Assembly: GCA_964481235.1 (NCBI GenBank)
Contig: CAYZYH010000006.1
Location: 1-58,817, forward strand
Direction of reading: 5' to 3'
From: JAUPVL01 sp964481235
GTDB lineage: Bacteria; Patescibacteriota; Saccharimonadia; CAILAD01; BJGX01
Length of the DNA stretch: 58,817 nt
Shown: positions 25,142 to 33,634 of the stretch, one piece after another
How the letters are laid out: each line of letters starts with the position of its first letter
Position numbering within the stretch: the stretch's first letter is position 1
Made by a program: the position numbers and the translations under genes
The notes under the pieces: model-generated
What the model saw: only the letters and a program-made list of their open reading frames with translations
Databases searched by the model: none
What the model was told of the DNA's origin: nothing

Positions 25142-25551
25142 TTTTTACCGCCCAATGCTTCGAGTTTAGATCTAATCTTGGTAGCTTCTCTAGATAGATC
25201 TTGCATTTTAGCCTGACGAGCTTTATCGTGATCTAGATCGGCAATGTCAAATAAAGATAGTACATGAATATGTACATGGGGTACTTCAAAACCGACAGCA
25301 CTTAGACCGACTTTAGGTGGGTTATAAAGCTTTTTTATTACTTTACCTACTTGTTGAGCTAAATGCATCATTTCTTGCCAAGTTTCGATTGGTAAATCTT
25401 GCCAATCGGCAATCTGTGCTTTAGATACTATTAGTACGTGGCCAGGATTGTGTGGTGCTATAGTAAGTATGGCAAAGCATTCTTTACCTTTATATACTAT
25501 CTCTCCAGGTATATCACCATTCAAAATTTTTGTAAAAATTGTTTCTGACAT
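25138..25551 (-). CDS. HIT-family (HINT-like) protein
   Basis: 137 residues. The histidine triad HVHIHV near residue 98 and the HVLIVSK strand match HINT nucleotide phosphoramidase/hydrolase proteins. It likely hydrolyses small AMP-linked compounds. The ATG at 25551 is preferred over an in-frame GTG one codon earlier. It lies 9 bases after the ClpB-like gene and overlaps uppP. Confidence 0.9.
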   Translation of the reverse strand: MSETIFTKILNGDIPGEIVYKGKECFAILTIAPHNPGHVLIVSKAQIADWQDLPIETWQEMMHLAQQVGKVIKKLYNPPKVGLSAVGFEVPHVHIHVLSLFDIADLDHDKARQAKMQDLSREATKIRSKLEALGGKK

Positions 25552-25560
25552 CACCCTACT

Positions 25561-27951
25561 CTACACCTGTAGGTCACCAACATCAAGCACTACTTGGGCG
25601 CCCTTCTGAACTTTGCCAGACAGTATTTGCTTGGCAACGGTATTCTCTACCATTCTTTGTACGGCTCTTCTCATTGGTCTAGCTCCTAATCTAGGATCAT
25701 AGCCAACATCTACTAGGTGTGTGTAGGCAGACTCAGTGAGTTGTACAGAAATTTTCTGCGCCGAGAGTTCTTTATTTACACCTCTTATCATTAAATATGC
25801 TACTTGCAGAAGTTCTTTCTTATTGAGTGGCCTAAACAGCACCAGCTCGTCAAAACGATTAATAAGTTCTGGTTTGAATAGGTGTTGATTTATAATATTG
25901 TCGGTAAATTCTTGCTCAAATTGTTCTAGTGATTGACCAGCCTCTATGTGTGATCTAATTTCATCAGAGCCAGCATTTGAGGTACAAATAACTATTGCTT
26001 CTTTAAATGAAACTTTTTTACCACTCTCGTCGGTAAGTACCCCTTCGTCTAATAATTGTAAAAGTAAATTCAATATATCGGGGTTGGCTTTTTCTATCTC
26101 GTCGAATAATACTACTGAGAACGGTTTCTGTGTAATAGCTTCAAGTAATGGACTACCAGCTTCATCCTCTGAGCTAGCCGATAAGAATCTATGAACATCT
26201 TCTGTAGTCTGATACTCACTCATATCTAAGCGAATCATATCTCCTTCTCCACCGAAATACACTGCCGCCAAAGACTTGGCTAGTTCTGTTTTACCTACAC
26301 CAGTTGGTCCCAAAAATAAGAAGCTTCCAACTGGTCTATTGGTGTTTCTCACACCTGCTCTTGAGCGTCTCAAAGCATCCGCCACTACCTTCACTGCTCT
26401 TTCCTGGTTGATCATGCGTTGGTGTATAAGATCTTCAAGTTGTAATAGTTGACCCTTTTCTTGGTTATCACCTTCTTTTACCTTAGTATTGGCAATTATT
26501 TCAACTGCCTGCTGTACAGACTCGGGGGTAATAATGCCATTAACCGGATAGTTGCAGCTATCTTCTAGTAGATCGATAGCTTTCGAAGGCATGCCTTTAT
26601 CTTGTATGTACCTTTCCGCTAGTCTATAGGTCTCCTCAAGAGCCTTAAAGGTAATAGCTCTGCGATACTGAGCCTCAAAATTTATGGCTATATCTTGCAA
26701 AATAGCTATGGTTTGTGCTTGATCAGCTTCTGCAACATCTACTCTAGTAAAAGTTTGTCCTAGACTAGGATTACTAGAGGTAAGCTTATGCCAATCTTGA
26801 TTATTCATAGATATAATACATTTAAGACCGGTTCGCTCTAATATCGGTAAAAGTATTTTAGAAATATTAACTGTACCTGGCTCATTACTGAAAAATAACT
26901 GGGCTTCATCAAAAAACAGGATAATATTACCGGCTTTTACTGTGTTAACAAATATTTGTTCAAATATTTGTTCTATATGTGTATCCTCTGTTACTGAAGC
27001 AGTGACAACTGTAGGGTCTATCTGAACAATTTGTTTATATTGCAGGCTAGGGTCAGTCTCACCTCTTATCATTTGCTCAGCCAGTGCGTAAACTAGAGCT
27101 GATTTTCCTACCCCTACCTCGCCAATCAATGCAATACTTCCTCTATTTGGTCTAGCTAAGTTTGTAGACATTTGCTCAAGTACATGCCCTCTACTTACAC
27201 CTGAGAAGTCTTGGTTGCCATTCTGTATCTCTAAGCTAATATTGTGCCCGTATTGGTCAAGTATAGGTGTAAATCCCGATGCCCAGTCCCTACCTATACC
27301 TCCAAACATATTATTTTTCTTAGGTGTTAACTCTCTTTTTAAAAGTGATTCTTGCCACTGTAGACCCTGCACTATATCTTCGATGTCGAGAGCGAGCGTT
27401 GTGATATATTCAACTATTTTGGGTGTGCCAACAATAATTGCTGTAGCAATCACTCCTGCGTTTACCTCGCGCACTGGCATTTGCTGTACAAGCTGTACAC
27501 ACAGGTGCCACATAGCTGCACTATCAGAAGGACTCTGCGATATTCTAGACACTATCTCGGCTTCACTGAGCTCGTAGTGCAATAGCAAGAATCTTAGCTC
27601 CCAATTCTTATTAATGCTCTCCCAAACTTGTTTTGGCGACATTGTAGCATTAATACTCGACACAATATCACTTGCTAGCACCTTATCTAGAGCTAGTGAG
27701 CCGTCTGTGGCTGACATAACGGCAGGAATATCGCCTAGATCCCAGCTCAGCCAAAAACTAAAGCATATAAAGCTAGTAGCTAATCCTATAAGTATATAAC
27801 CTGGATGTATACCAACGAATACTAAGATAACCCCGCCGACTATTAATAAAATACTTAGAAAGGTGCTTATTTTGGCTGTTGAGTGAGGAAAATGGTTTAC
27901 AAACTTTGCTTTTCGCACCCTCATCGTTGTTGAATATGTGATATCGCTCAT
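25561..27951 (-). CDS. Membrane-anchored ClpA/ClpB-type double AAA+ ATPase
   Basis: 796 residues. Near the N-terminus lie two hydrophobic helices (about residues 28-75) in place of the usual Clp-N domain, then a divergent region of about 180 residues. D1 has GEVGVGKSA and Walker B IILFFDEAQ. D2 has GPTGVGKTELAKSLA, VVLFDEIEKANPD and the C-terminal D2-small domain (GARPMRRAVQRMVEN). It should unfold proteins at the membrane. The ATG at 27951 overlaps the previous gene (ATGA), deciding the start. It is not paired with a ClpP gene here. Confidence 0.9.
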   Translation of the reverse strand: MSDITYSTTMRVRKAKFVNHFPHSTAKISTFLSILLIVGGVILVFVGIHPGYILIGLATSFICFSFWLSWDLGDIPAVMSATDGSLALDKVLASDIVSSINATMSPKQVWESINKNWELRFLLLHYELSEAEIVSRISQSPSDSAAMWHLCVQLVQQMPVREVNAGVIATAIIVGTPKIVEYITTLALDIEDIVQGLQWQESLLKRELTPKKNNMFGGIGRDWASGFTPILDQYGHNISLEIQNGNQDFSGVSRGHVLEQMSTNLARPNRGSIALIGEVGVGKSALVYALAEQMIRGETDPSLQYKQIVQIDPTVVTASVTEDTHIEQIFEQIFVNTVKAGNIILFFDEAQLFFSNEPGTVNISKILLPILERTGLKCIISMNNQDWHKLTSSNPSLGQTFTRVDVAEADQAQTIAILQDIAINFEAQYRRAITFKALEETYRLAERYIQDKGMPSKAIDLLEDSCNYPVNGIITPESVQQAVEIIANTKVKEGDNQEKGQLLQLEDLIHQRMINQERAVKVVADALRRSRAGVRNTNRPVGSFLFLGPTGVGKTELAKSLAAVYFGGEGDMIRLDMSEYQTTEDVHRFLSASSEDEAGSPLLEAITQKPFSVVLFDEIEKANPDILNLLLQLLDEGVLTDESGKKVSFKEAIVICTSNAGSDEIRSHIEAGQSLEQFEQEFTDNIINQHLFKPELINRFDELVLFRPLNKKELLQVAYLMIRGVNKELSAQKISVQLTESAYTHLVDVGYDPRLGARPMRRAVQRMVENTVAKQILSGKVQKGAQVVLDVGDLQV

Positions 27952-28307
27952 GAGAATCCTAAAATAAAGAAGCCTACTAAACCAAATGGTAAGAAAGGCC
28001 AAATTATTAAAATTACCAAGCTTACCACTAGCATAGCTACCATTGAGACTAGTCCAGCGACAATAGTAAATAATCTAATAGTAAAGCCCACAAATCTCGA
28101 TACTAAGTTATCTACTATAGCCCTAAAGAAATTCTGTATTCCTTTACCAGAATCTGTTTGAATTCTCTTCCAGGGTGCAAAAAGTGTTTTCAACAAAATT
28201 GGTATAGAAAACATATACCATATAGCCTTAAGACGCGCTTGGAGAGTTGAAGCTAATCGGGCAAAGCCTCGAGTATACCACCAGGAGAAAAACTCAATAA
28301 TAAGCAT
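27948..28307 (-). CDS. Small membrane protein upstream of the ClpB-like ATPase
   Basis: 119 residues. The N-terminal half is amphipathic and basic (FARLASTLQARLKAIWYM, then FAPWKRIQ), and the C-terminal 45 residues are one or two long membrane helices. No family name recognised with certainty, though similar proteins sit next to membrane ClpB-like genes in CPR genomes as I recall. The 4-base overlap implies the two products act together, perhaps as an anchor or substrate adaptor. Confidence 0.7.
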   Translation of the reverse strand: MLIIEFFSWWYTRGFARLASTLQARLKAIWYMFSIPILLKTLFAPWKRIQTDSGKGIQNFFRAIVDNLVSRFVGFTIRLFTIVAGLVSMVAMLVVSLVILIIWPFLPFGLVGFFILGFS

Positions 28308-28411
28308 GTATATATTGTAACAAACTTATGCTTATATTGGCTACCTTGATTTCAGATAGAAATATTATTCATAGTGTAGCACAACGTAACAGCACATAGA
28401 TTTCATATAGT

Positions 28412-28458
28412 CTGACCAAGTAAACATGCCCACATAGTGAGCATTTTTACTTGGTCAG
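28412..28458. repeat. Near-perfect inverted repeat overlapping the tRNA-Pro 3' end
   Basis: Positions 412-429 and 441-458 of the 28 kb block pair over 18 positions with one mismatch and an 11-base loop. The right arm includes the last 7 bases of tRNA-Pro with its encoded CCA. No T run follows on either strand, so it is not a standard terminator. The rest of the 361-base gap to the next gene (28308-28668) holds the tRNA and AT-rich DNA. Confidence 0.8.
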
Positions 28459-28527
28459 GGTGACAGGACTTGAACCTGCGACCTCACGGCCCCCAGCCGT
28501 ACGCGCTACCAACTGCGCCACACCCTG
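28452..28527 (-). tRNA. trnP-GGG: tRNA-Pro(GGG)
   Basis: 76 nt. The acceptor CAGGGTG pairs with CACCCTG, the discriminator is A, and CCA is encoded. The anticodon loop C-T-GGG-G-G sits on a TACGG/CCGTG stem, and the T-arm has GGTTCAAGTCC. It reads CCC (and by wobble CCT) codons. The 3' end lies inside a large inverted repeat. Confidence 0.95.
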
Positions 28528-28668
28528 TTGTTAAAATTTTGCATTAAAATATAAAATTACTACTATACATAAGATTATAACAAATATAGTTTATTAAAAG
28601 TATTTACATAGTTCTTATGCTATGACATACTAAGTATGTAATTTTAGTGTGTATATCTTTTATATTAT

Positions 28669-29205
28669 ATGGTTAAAACTAATAAAACTGCGCAGATATT
28701 GCGCTATATTTCTCGTAAAAAAATATGTAGCCTTGCCGATATAACTACTAAACAACAGTTGTTAGATGTTTTTGTGGATACCAATTCTACTACCCCCAAA
28801 CGTAGGCTAATAGACGCTTTAAGTCTGCTTGCAAAAAAAGGCTATATTTCTGTAGGGACTGTAGACAATGACAAGGTTTATAAAATAACCGATAAAGGCC
28901 TTGGGCACCTTAAACGTGTGGAGATACTTGAAATAGATATAAACAACTCAACCTGGGATGGTCGGTGGTATATAGTAACTTTTGATATTCCAGAGAACAA
29001 AAAAGTCATTCGCAATCAAATCATACTATGTCTTAAAAGGCACGATTTCTACAATTATACTAAGGGTATATGGGTTTACCCACACAATCCTATCAAGCTA
29101 ATTAACGAATTACGTGAGCAGTACTCAATTCAGAAGCAACTTAAGTTGATTGTTGCATACCATATAGATGGCGAGCGACAATTAAAAAAGCATTTTCAGT
29201 TGTAG
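28669..29205 (+). CDS. PaaX-like protein: winged helix plus Cas2-like domain
   Basis: 178 residues. The N-terminal 80 residues look like a winged helix-turn-helix (KRRLIDALSLLAKKGYISV). The C-terminal part, starting WDGRWYIVTFDIPENKK and ending with WVYPHNPIKLINELREQY, has the ferredoxin-like Cas2/PaaX-C layout. PaaX represses catabolic operons, and Cas2 is a CRISPR adaptation subunit. No CRISPR array or other cas gene is present, so a regulator is more likely. Promoter elements sit directly before the ATG. Confidence 0.72.
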   Translation: MVKTNKTAQILRYISRKKICSLADITTKQQLLDVFVDTNSTTPKRRLIDALSLLAKKGYISVGTVDNDKVYKITDKGLGHLKRVEILEIDINNSTWDGRWYIVTFDIPENKKVIRNQIILCLKRHDFYNYTKGIWVYPHNPIKLINELREQYSIQKQLKLIVAYHIDGERQLKKHFQL

Positions 29206-29249
29206 CTTTAAAAAAAATGAATAATTACTAAAAAACCCGCGATGCCGAA

Positions 29250-29376
29250 AAGTCTTTGCAAATAACCTTTCCCGTCAATATATACAGGTGGGTGCCCTCA
29301 ACACAATGACAATTATCAGGGGTAATCTTGGGCTCCCTTAAAGTTATGCTTAATCAGAAAAAATTATTAAAGACTT
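29250..29376. other. Rod-like inverted repeat region, possible small RNA
   Basis: The convergent gap 29206-29406 holds no gene but can fold as a long rod. Positions 29250-29257 pair with 29369-29376 (8 bp), 258-270 with 340-349 (with bulges), and 290-297 with 330-337 (one mismatch), leaving a one-sided internal loop of about 19 bases. A TTGCAA-17-TATATA promoter-like pair also lies on the plus strand at 29256-29284. Both strands are possible. It loosely recalls 6S RNA architecture, but key features are not evident. Confidence 0.35.
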
Positions 29377-29406
29377 AAAATAGCTCGAGCATAGCAGGCT
29401 ATAGAC

Positions 29407-30039
29407 TTATTGTAGCACGATAGGATGTCCTAGTATAACCGATGCTAAGCCCGTGACTACGCTTAATATAAATGGCCCAATAAACTTATAAAGTAGTAAA
29501 AGTATTACAAATATCATTAATATACCATAGCGCTCCATCTGGTCCATTACATCCTGCATACTACTTGGTAACGCAGCATATAGCACCCTAGATCCGTCTA
29601 GAGGCGGTATAGGTATCATATTAAACACAAAAAAAGCTAAGTTGATTAGCACGAATTGCAACAAGAATATTCCTGCTATTCCACCTAGGTCAAATAATCT
29701 AAGAAACAAACCTGCAAAAATTGCCATAATCAAGTTACTTGCTGGTCCAGCAACCGCTACCAAGGCTGACCCCCATTTACCGTAACGCACCGCATATGGA
29801 TTAAAGGGCACGGGTTTGGCAGCTCCAAATACTACCGGCGAACCAATAAGTATGAGTGCTACAGGCAAGAATAGTGTTGAAAAAGGATCAATATGGGCGA
29901 TCGGGTTGAGAGTGAGCCTACCCTCTCTCTTTGCAGTCACATCACCCAGTAAATGCCCCGCCCAGGCATGGCAAAACTCATGTACCGTAAGAGCAATAAT
30001 TACAATAACTAGATATAACCCAATCGCCGCTAAGTTCAT
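29407..30039 (-). CDS. Site-2 protease family (M50) metalloprotease
   Basis: 210 residues with about six membrane helices. Zinc motif VHEFCHAWAGH (HExxH near residue 20) and the distal NMIPIPPLDGSR motif that supplies the third ligand are both present. It cleaves within membranes, in other bacteria to release regulators. There is no PDZ domain, so it is a minimal form. The gene is convergent with the PaaX-like gene. Substrate unknown. Confidence 0.93.
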   Translation of the reverse strand: MNLAAIGLYLVIVIIALTVHEFCHAWAGHLLGDVTAKREGRLTLNPIAHIDPFSTLFLPVALILIGSPVVFGAAKPVPFNPYAVRYGKWGSALVAVAGPASNLIMAIFAGLFLRLFDLGGIAGIFLLQFVLINLAFFVFNMIPIPPLDGSRVLYAALPSSMQDVMDQMERYGILMIFVILLLLYKFIGPFILSVVTGLASVILGHPIVLQ

Positions 30040-30085
30040 AGTCTTACCATCTTACCAAATATAAACATAAACATAAACCAAGTAT

Positions 30086-30919
30086 TTAGTAGAACTGACC
30101 TTTTTTATATGTCCCCAGCTCAAAGCACTCACAGTCTATTTTACTTAATTCGGTCATAGTTTTTATTGTATTATCACTTTGAGAACCGGCATCGATATCT
30201 ATATAAAACTGATAGTGCCATGCTTTACCAATTATAGGCCGTGACTCTAGTTTTGAAAGATTGATGTTGTTTCTTGCAAACACTCCTAGCGCCTTATATA
30301 GCGAACCTGGCTGATGATTAGTACGGAGTATTAAAGAAGTCTTCTCAGCATTAGAGTCTGCTTCTTTTTGTTTGGATATCACAATAAACCTTGTGTAATT
30401 TTGTTTGTGAGATTCAATCTCTTCAGCTAACACTTCGAGACCATGATGCTTAGCAGACTCTTTACTACCAATTGCTACTATTTTGTTATCTGCTAACATG
30501 GCCACTTTTTCTACACTAGCTGCAGTATCATGCTCTTCAACCCTCTCGGCAAAATCTAAGTGTTTATCTAACCAATCTTCACATTGTGCCAAAGCCGGTA
30601 ACTGGGAATGAATCTCTTTTATTTGTTTTAAATTAGTTCCCTTTAGGCCTACTAAACAGTGGTTGATTCTAAGATATACTTCGCCGACTATCAATGTTTT
30701 TTTCTTCATTAGTTGGGCATATACATCAGCGATGGAGCCGAAAAGCGAGTTTTCAATTGCTACCAAGCCATAATCGGATTCACTGGTAGCCACATCTTTA
30801 AAAACCTCTTTAAAGGTATCTCTATGCAAAACATTGGTTTTGTTTTTGCCAAAATACTTTTGCCTGGCAATATCGTGAAAGGAATAGCTTTTACCCTGTA
30901 TAGAAACGGTGCTTTTCAT
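30086..30919 (-). CDS. pheA: Prephenate dehydratase with ACT domain
   Basis: 277 residues. The prephenate dehydratase core includes DYGLVAIENSLFGSI, and the catalytic NYTRF stretch is intact near residue 178. The C-terminal ACT domain (PGSLYKALGVFARNNINLSKLESRP) senses phenylalanine. It converts prephenate to phenylpyruvate. A TATAAT box lies 9 bases before the ATG, so the mRNA is near leaderless. It is odd in a reduced genome, as no other shikimate or phenylalanine gene is nearby. Confidence 0.93.
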   Translation of the reverse strand: MKSTVSIQGKSYSFHDIARQKYFGKNKTNVLHRDTFKEVFKDVATSESDYGLVAIENSLFGSIADVYAQLMKKKTLIVGEVYLRINHCLVGLKGTNLKQIKEIHSQLPALAQCEDWLDKHLDFAERVEEHDTAASVEKVAMLADNKIVAIGSKESAKHHGLEVLAEEIESHKQNYTRFIVISKQKEADSNAEKTSLILRTNHQPGSLYKALGVFARNNINLSKLESRPIIGKAWHYQFYIDIDAGSQSDNTIKTMTELSKIDCECFELGTYKKGQFY

Positions 30920-30987
30920 AAGTTAGAAATTATACCAGAATATATTAATTCACACAAACTACCATACTCAAAATACTTACTGTACTC

Positions 30988-31016
30988 TTGCATTACTTGA
31001 TACGCTATGATAATAT
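30988..31016 (+). promoter_or_regulatory. Promoter of rpmB
   Basis: TTGCAT (30988-30993), 17 bases, TAATAT (31011-31016). It predicts a leader of about 20 bases and supports the ATG at 31039 rather than the earlier ATG at 30988. Confidence 0.6.
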
Positions 31017-31038
31017 AACAAAGTTAATTTTAAAGATT

Positions 31039-31269
31039 ATGTCATACAAATGCGATATCACAGGTAAGGGTAAACAATTTGGTAATAACCGCTCACACTC
31101 TATGCGAGCAACCAAAAAAACCTGGAAGCCCAACTTACAGAAAAAAACCCTGGTCATTGATGGCCAAAAGGTTAGATTAAAGCTGGCTACATCTACTATA
31201 CGCACTCTCCGTAAGTATCAAACCCAGATAGATAAAAAAGAACTTATTGCAATCGAAAAAGAAGCTTAA
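31039..31269 (+). CDS. rpmB: 50S ribosomal protein bL28
   Basis: 76 residues, normal length. It begins MSYKCDITGKGKQFGNN and continues with SHSMRATKKTW and the bL28 ending. The start at 31039 is set by family homology and by the promoter, since the longer frame adds 17 non-family residues. Only one of the zinc-type cysteines (C5) is present, so this is a C-minus form. It is a single-gene unit with a terminator overlapping its stop. Confidence 0.95.
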   Translation: MSYKCDITGKGKQFGNNRSHSMRATKKTWKPNLQKKTLVIDGQKVRLKLATSTIRTLRKYQTQIDKKELIAIEKEA

Positions 31270-31284
31270 AAAGCTTCTTTTTTT
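31261..31284. terminator. Bidirectional terminator between rpmB and the MBL-like gene
   Basis: GAAGCTT (31261-31267) pairs with AAGCTTC (31271-31277) followed by TTTTTTT. A runs on the other side give T runs on the minus strand too. It overlaps the rpmB stop codon and lies 21 bases from the convergent gene's stop. Confidence 0.85.
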
Positions 31285-31304
31285 GATATTAGCTGTAAAT
31301 ATTA

Positions 31305-31844
31305 TTATTCTATAACTACCAGTCTTTGTTGATCTACATCGATAAGTTCTTTTTTCTGCACCTTAAACTTAGTAGTTTTTTCTTGCTCTTGGCCAAGCTC
31401 ATCTATAAATGCTTTTAAGTCATCTGGAGTATAACTATGCGGAATAACCACTTTTGGTTCTATTTGGCTAATCACCTTGGTGATAGTTCCGGTTTTGTCG
31501 CTTTTAACAGGAACGAGCAAAATATCTACACTCGCAAATGCTTCAAGTTGTTGATCACTCAATACATCTTCTATTGAGGCTAAGTAGGCCACTCTAATAC
31601 CTTCGCTAAGTACCGAAAAAGCTGTATTGTCTTTGGCTATATCTATTGCATCGATCATGCAGTTTTTAACTTCATACTCACCTGGTGAGTCAAAAACCAC
31701 TAGCCCGTCTACTTTATTAACTTTGTCTTTTTGGTGATCTGAAAAAAGCACTGCATCAGCTTTAGGGTTCATATCTTCAAGTGATATATTGATTGATTTA
31801 GTAACAATATAAAAATGGTTTTTGTTGGTCTTTGTAATTTCCAT
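31305..31844 (-). CDS. MBL-fold (UlaG-like) protein lacking the metal motif
   Basis: 179 residues. The order of strands (PKADAVLFSDHQKD, then VVFDSPGEYEVKN, then VDILLVPV and VVIPHSY) follows short metallo-hydrolases of the UlaG-like group. The HxHxDH zinc motif is absent: the segment reads F-S-D-H-Q-K-D. The protein is probably not a standard zinc hydrolase. TATACT lies 9 bases before the ATG, indicating a leaderless mRNA. Function unknown. Confidence 0.75.
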   Translation of the reverse strand: MEITKTNKNHFYIVTKSINISLEDMNPKADAVLFSDHQKDKVNKVDGLVVFDSPGEYEVKNCMIDAIDIAKDNTAFSVLSEGIRVAYLASIEDVLSDQQLEAFASVDILLVPVKSDKTGTITKVISQIEPKVVIPHSYTPDDLKAFIDELGQEQEKTTKFKVQKKELIDVDQQRLVVIE

Positions 31845-31896
31845 GACTTAATTAGTATATATTAATTTTAGCTAAATTATTGAATTTTTTTGTACC

Positions 31897-32949
31897 TTAT
31901 TTCTCTACCTGCTCGTTGTAATATTGATATAAGCTACTCACTATTACCGATGCTGCTGCTGTAACCGGTACAGCTATTAATACACCTACAAAACCAAATA
32001 GCGTTCCTCCTATTAAAGCAGCTAGCAGTACCAACATAGGGTGTATTCCTACGGTCTTCTTCATTACTTGTGGCACAATAAGGTTTCCCTCTATCTGCTG
32101 AATTACTAAGAAAAATATTGCAACAATAACTGCCTTGAGCGGCGACCCGGTAAGTAGTGCAAATAATACAGCGGGGATTGCTCCTAAATATGCTCCAACC
32201 ATCGGTACAGCCTCCATAAGACCTGCAAATAATGCAAGTGTAAGAGCATAATCCACACCAATTACACTTAGACCTATATAAGACGCTACAAAAATTATCA
32301 AGCAAAGTATAGCTTGGCCACGCAGCCATCCACCAAGCTTATTCGAAACATCATGTAGTAGCTTAACAAACTGCTCTCGCCAAAGCTTCTTTGGTAACAT
32401 ACCAGATAATAAAACCGCAAACTGTCTACCGCTAGCTAGCATATAGATTAAAAATATAAAGAAAGTTAAAAAACTAAATAAACCACCCGCTACTCCTAAA
32501 GATATGGCTGTGGCATTAGCACTAATTCTTTCTGCACTTTTGTGAAGATTTTCGGCTGCCTTGTCGTAGATAAACTGTGTATATGTTTGATGTGACGAAA
32601 ATTCTTGAATTTTGTCCTGATAATACGGCCAATGAGAGTTTAGAGTTCTGGCCTGGGTAACTATTGTTGGTATTATGAGTGCCGAGACTATAACAAAAAC
32701 CGCCACGATACTTATTACTACAATCGCTACAGCCAAACCTCTACGCAAATGTAACCTTCTTTCAATACTAGATACTACCGGGTTTAAGGCTACTGCGAAT
32801 ATCCCTGCCGCAAGAAGAGATATTATTATTCCAGATATCTGAAACATAACCCACACAAACAAAACCGTTAGTAGTAAATACAAAAACGATAGTGGTGAGA
32901 TTATAATTATATGTCGTTTGGTATCTTTCATCTCTTTATTGGTTATCAC
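31897..32949 (-). CDS. AI-2E family (PerM-like) membrane protein
   Basis: 350 residues with about seven to eight membrane helices. The conserved end segment (EGNLIVPQVMKKTVGIHPMLVLL) and GLMEAVPMVGAYLGAIPAVLFAL are diagnostic of the family. These proteins have been linked to export of small molecules or ions. The GTG at 32949 overlaps the previous gene by 14 bases; an ATG six codons later (32931) is an alternative. The upstream regulator gene is co-directional. Confidence 0.9.
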   Translation of the reverse strand: MITNKEMKDTKRHIIIISPLSFLYLLLTVLFVWVMFQISGIIISLLAAGIFAVALNPVVSSIERRLHLRRGLAVAIVVISIVAVFVIVSALIIPTIVTQARTLNSHWPYYQDKIQEFSSHQTYTQFIYDKAAENLHKSAERISANATAISLGVAGGLFSFLTFFIFLIYMLASGRQFAVLLSGMLPKKLWREQFVKLLHDVSNKLGGWLRGQAILCLIIFVASYIGLSVIGVDYALTLALFAGLMEAVPMVGAYLGAIPAVLFALLTGSPLKAVIVAIFFLVIQQIEGNLIVPQVMKKTVGIHPMLVLLAALIGGTLFGFVGVLIAVPVTAAASVIVSSLYQYYNEQVEK

Positions 32950-33634
32950 TTTGTTCTGATTGTATTGGTATCTTGGCGCTATTGTCTTTTATGATAGGGT
33001 TAACTACTTTTGGCTCAGATGTAACTGTTGGCTCTGTATCAGAGAAAATATTTAGATTATCATATAAAACATCTTTTTTGGCATCTAGGATATCGGTTAG
33101 AAACCTATCGTTAAGGTTTCGTCGATAATCAAAGTCTTCTAAACGCATTGCTGTGTAATTTAGCTCTCGGGTCATTTCTTTTTCCATCTCACCGATTATC
33201 TGAGCTAACTTTGCACTATTCATGTCGCCCACTATGAAGATATCTATCTGTTGATCACTACCTCTTACGAATGCACCAGTTAAGAATAATAACCTTACGT
33301 TACCAGCTTTTTTAATGCGTTTAAGAATCTGATCATCTTCTTTGGTCTGCTTGATTACTTTAGATTTAGCGGGGATTTTTGAGAAAATAGACTGCAATTC
33401 GTTGTGAAAAGCGTATTTTTGGTTTACTTCGTAATACAGCCTATTGCCTTGGCTAACCGATCTAACTATACCTATATTTAAGAGGTTTTGTAGCTCACGT
33501 CTGACTGAGTTTATTTGCTCGTCAATTTTGCGAGTAATTTCTCGTACATAAAAAGGTCGTTCTGGATTGTTATAAAACAGACTTAGTAATTTTACTCGTG
33601 TTTTTGATCCAAACAATTGTTCAAACATTACCAC
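32936..33634 (-). CDS. Winged-helix regulator fused to a nucleotidyltransferase-like domain
   Basis: 232 residues. The N-terminal 70 residues are an ArsR-like winged helix (ERPFYVREITRKIDEQINSVRRELQ). Residues 110-190 look like a minimal nucleotidyltransferase fold, FLTGAFVRGSDQQIDIFIVGD, but the usual G-S-x10-D-x-D catalytic set is incomplete. The last 40 residues are disordered. AAGGAG precedes the ATG. It overlaps the AI-2E gene and may regulate it. Confidence 0.72.
   Translation of the reverse strand: MVMFEQLFGSKTRVKLLSLFYNNPERPFYVREITRKIDEQINSVRRELQNLLNIGIVRSVSQGNRLYYEVNQKYAFHNELQSIFSKIPAKSKVIKQTKEDDQILKRIKKAGNVRLLFLTGAFVRGSDQQIDIFIVGDMNSAKLAQIIGEMEKEMTRELNYTAMRLEDFDYRRNLNDRFLTDILDAKKDVLYDNLNIFSDTEPTVTSEPKVVNPIIKDNSAKIPIQSEQSDNQ

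Noticed and set aside
28669..29205. CRISPR-Cas locus suggested by the Cas2-like domain
   Set aside because: No repeat array, cas1 or effector gene is present; the winged helix points to a PaaX-type regulator.
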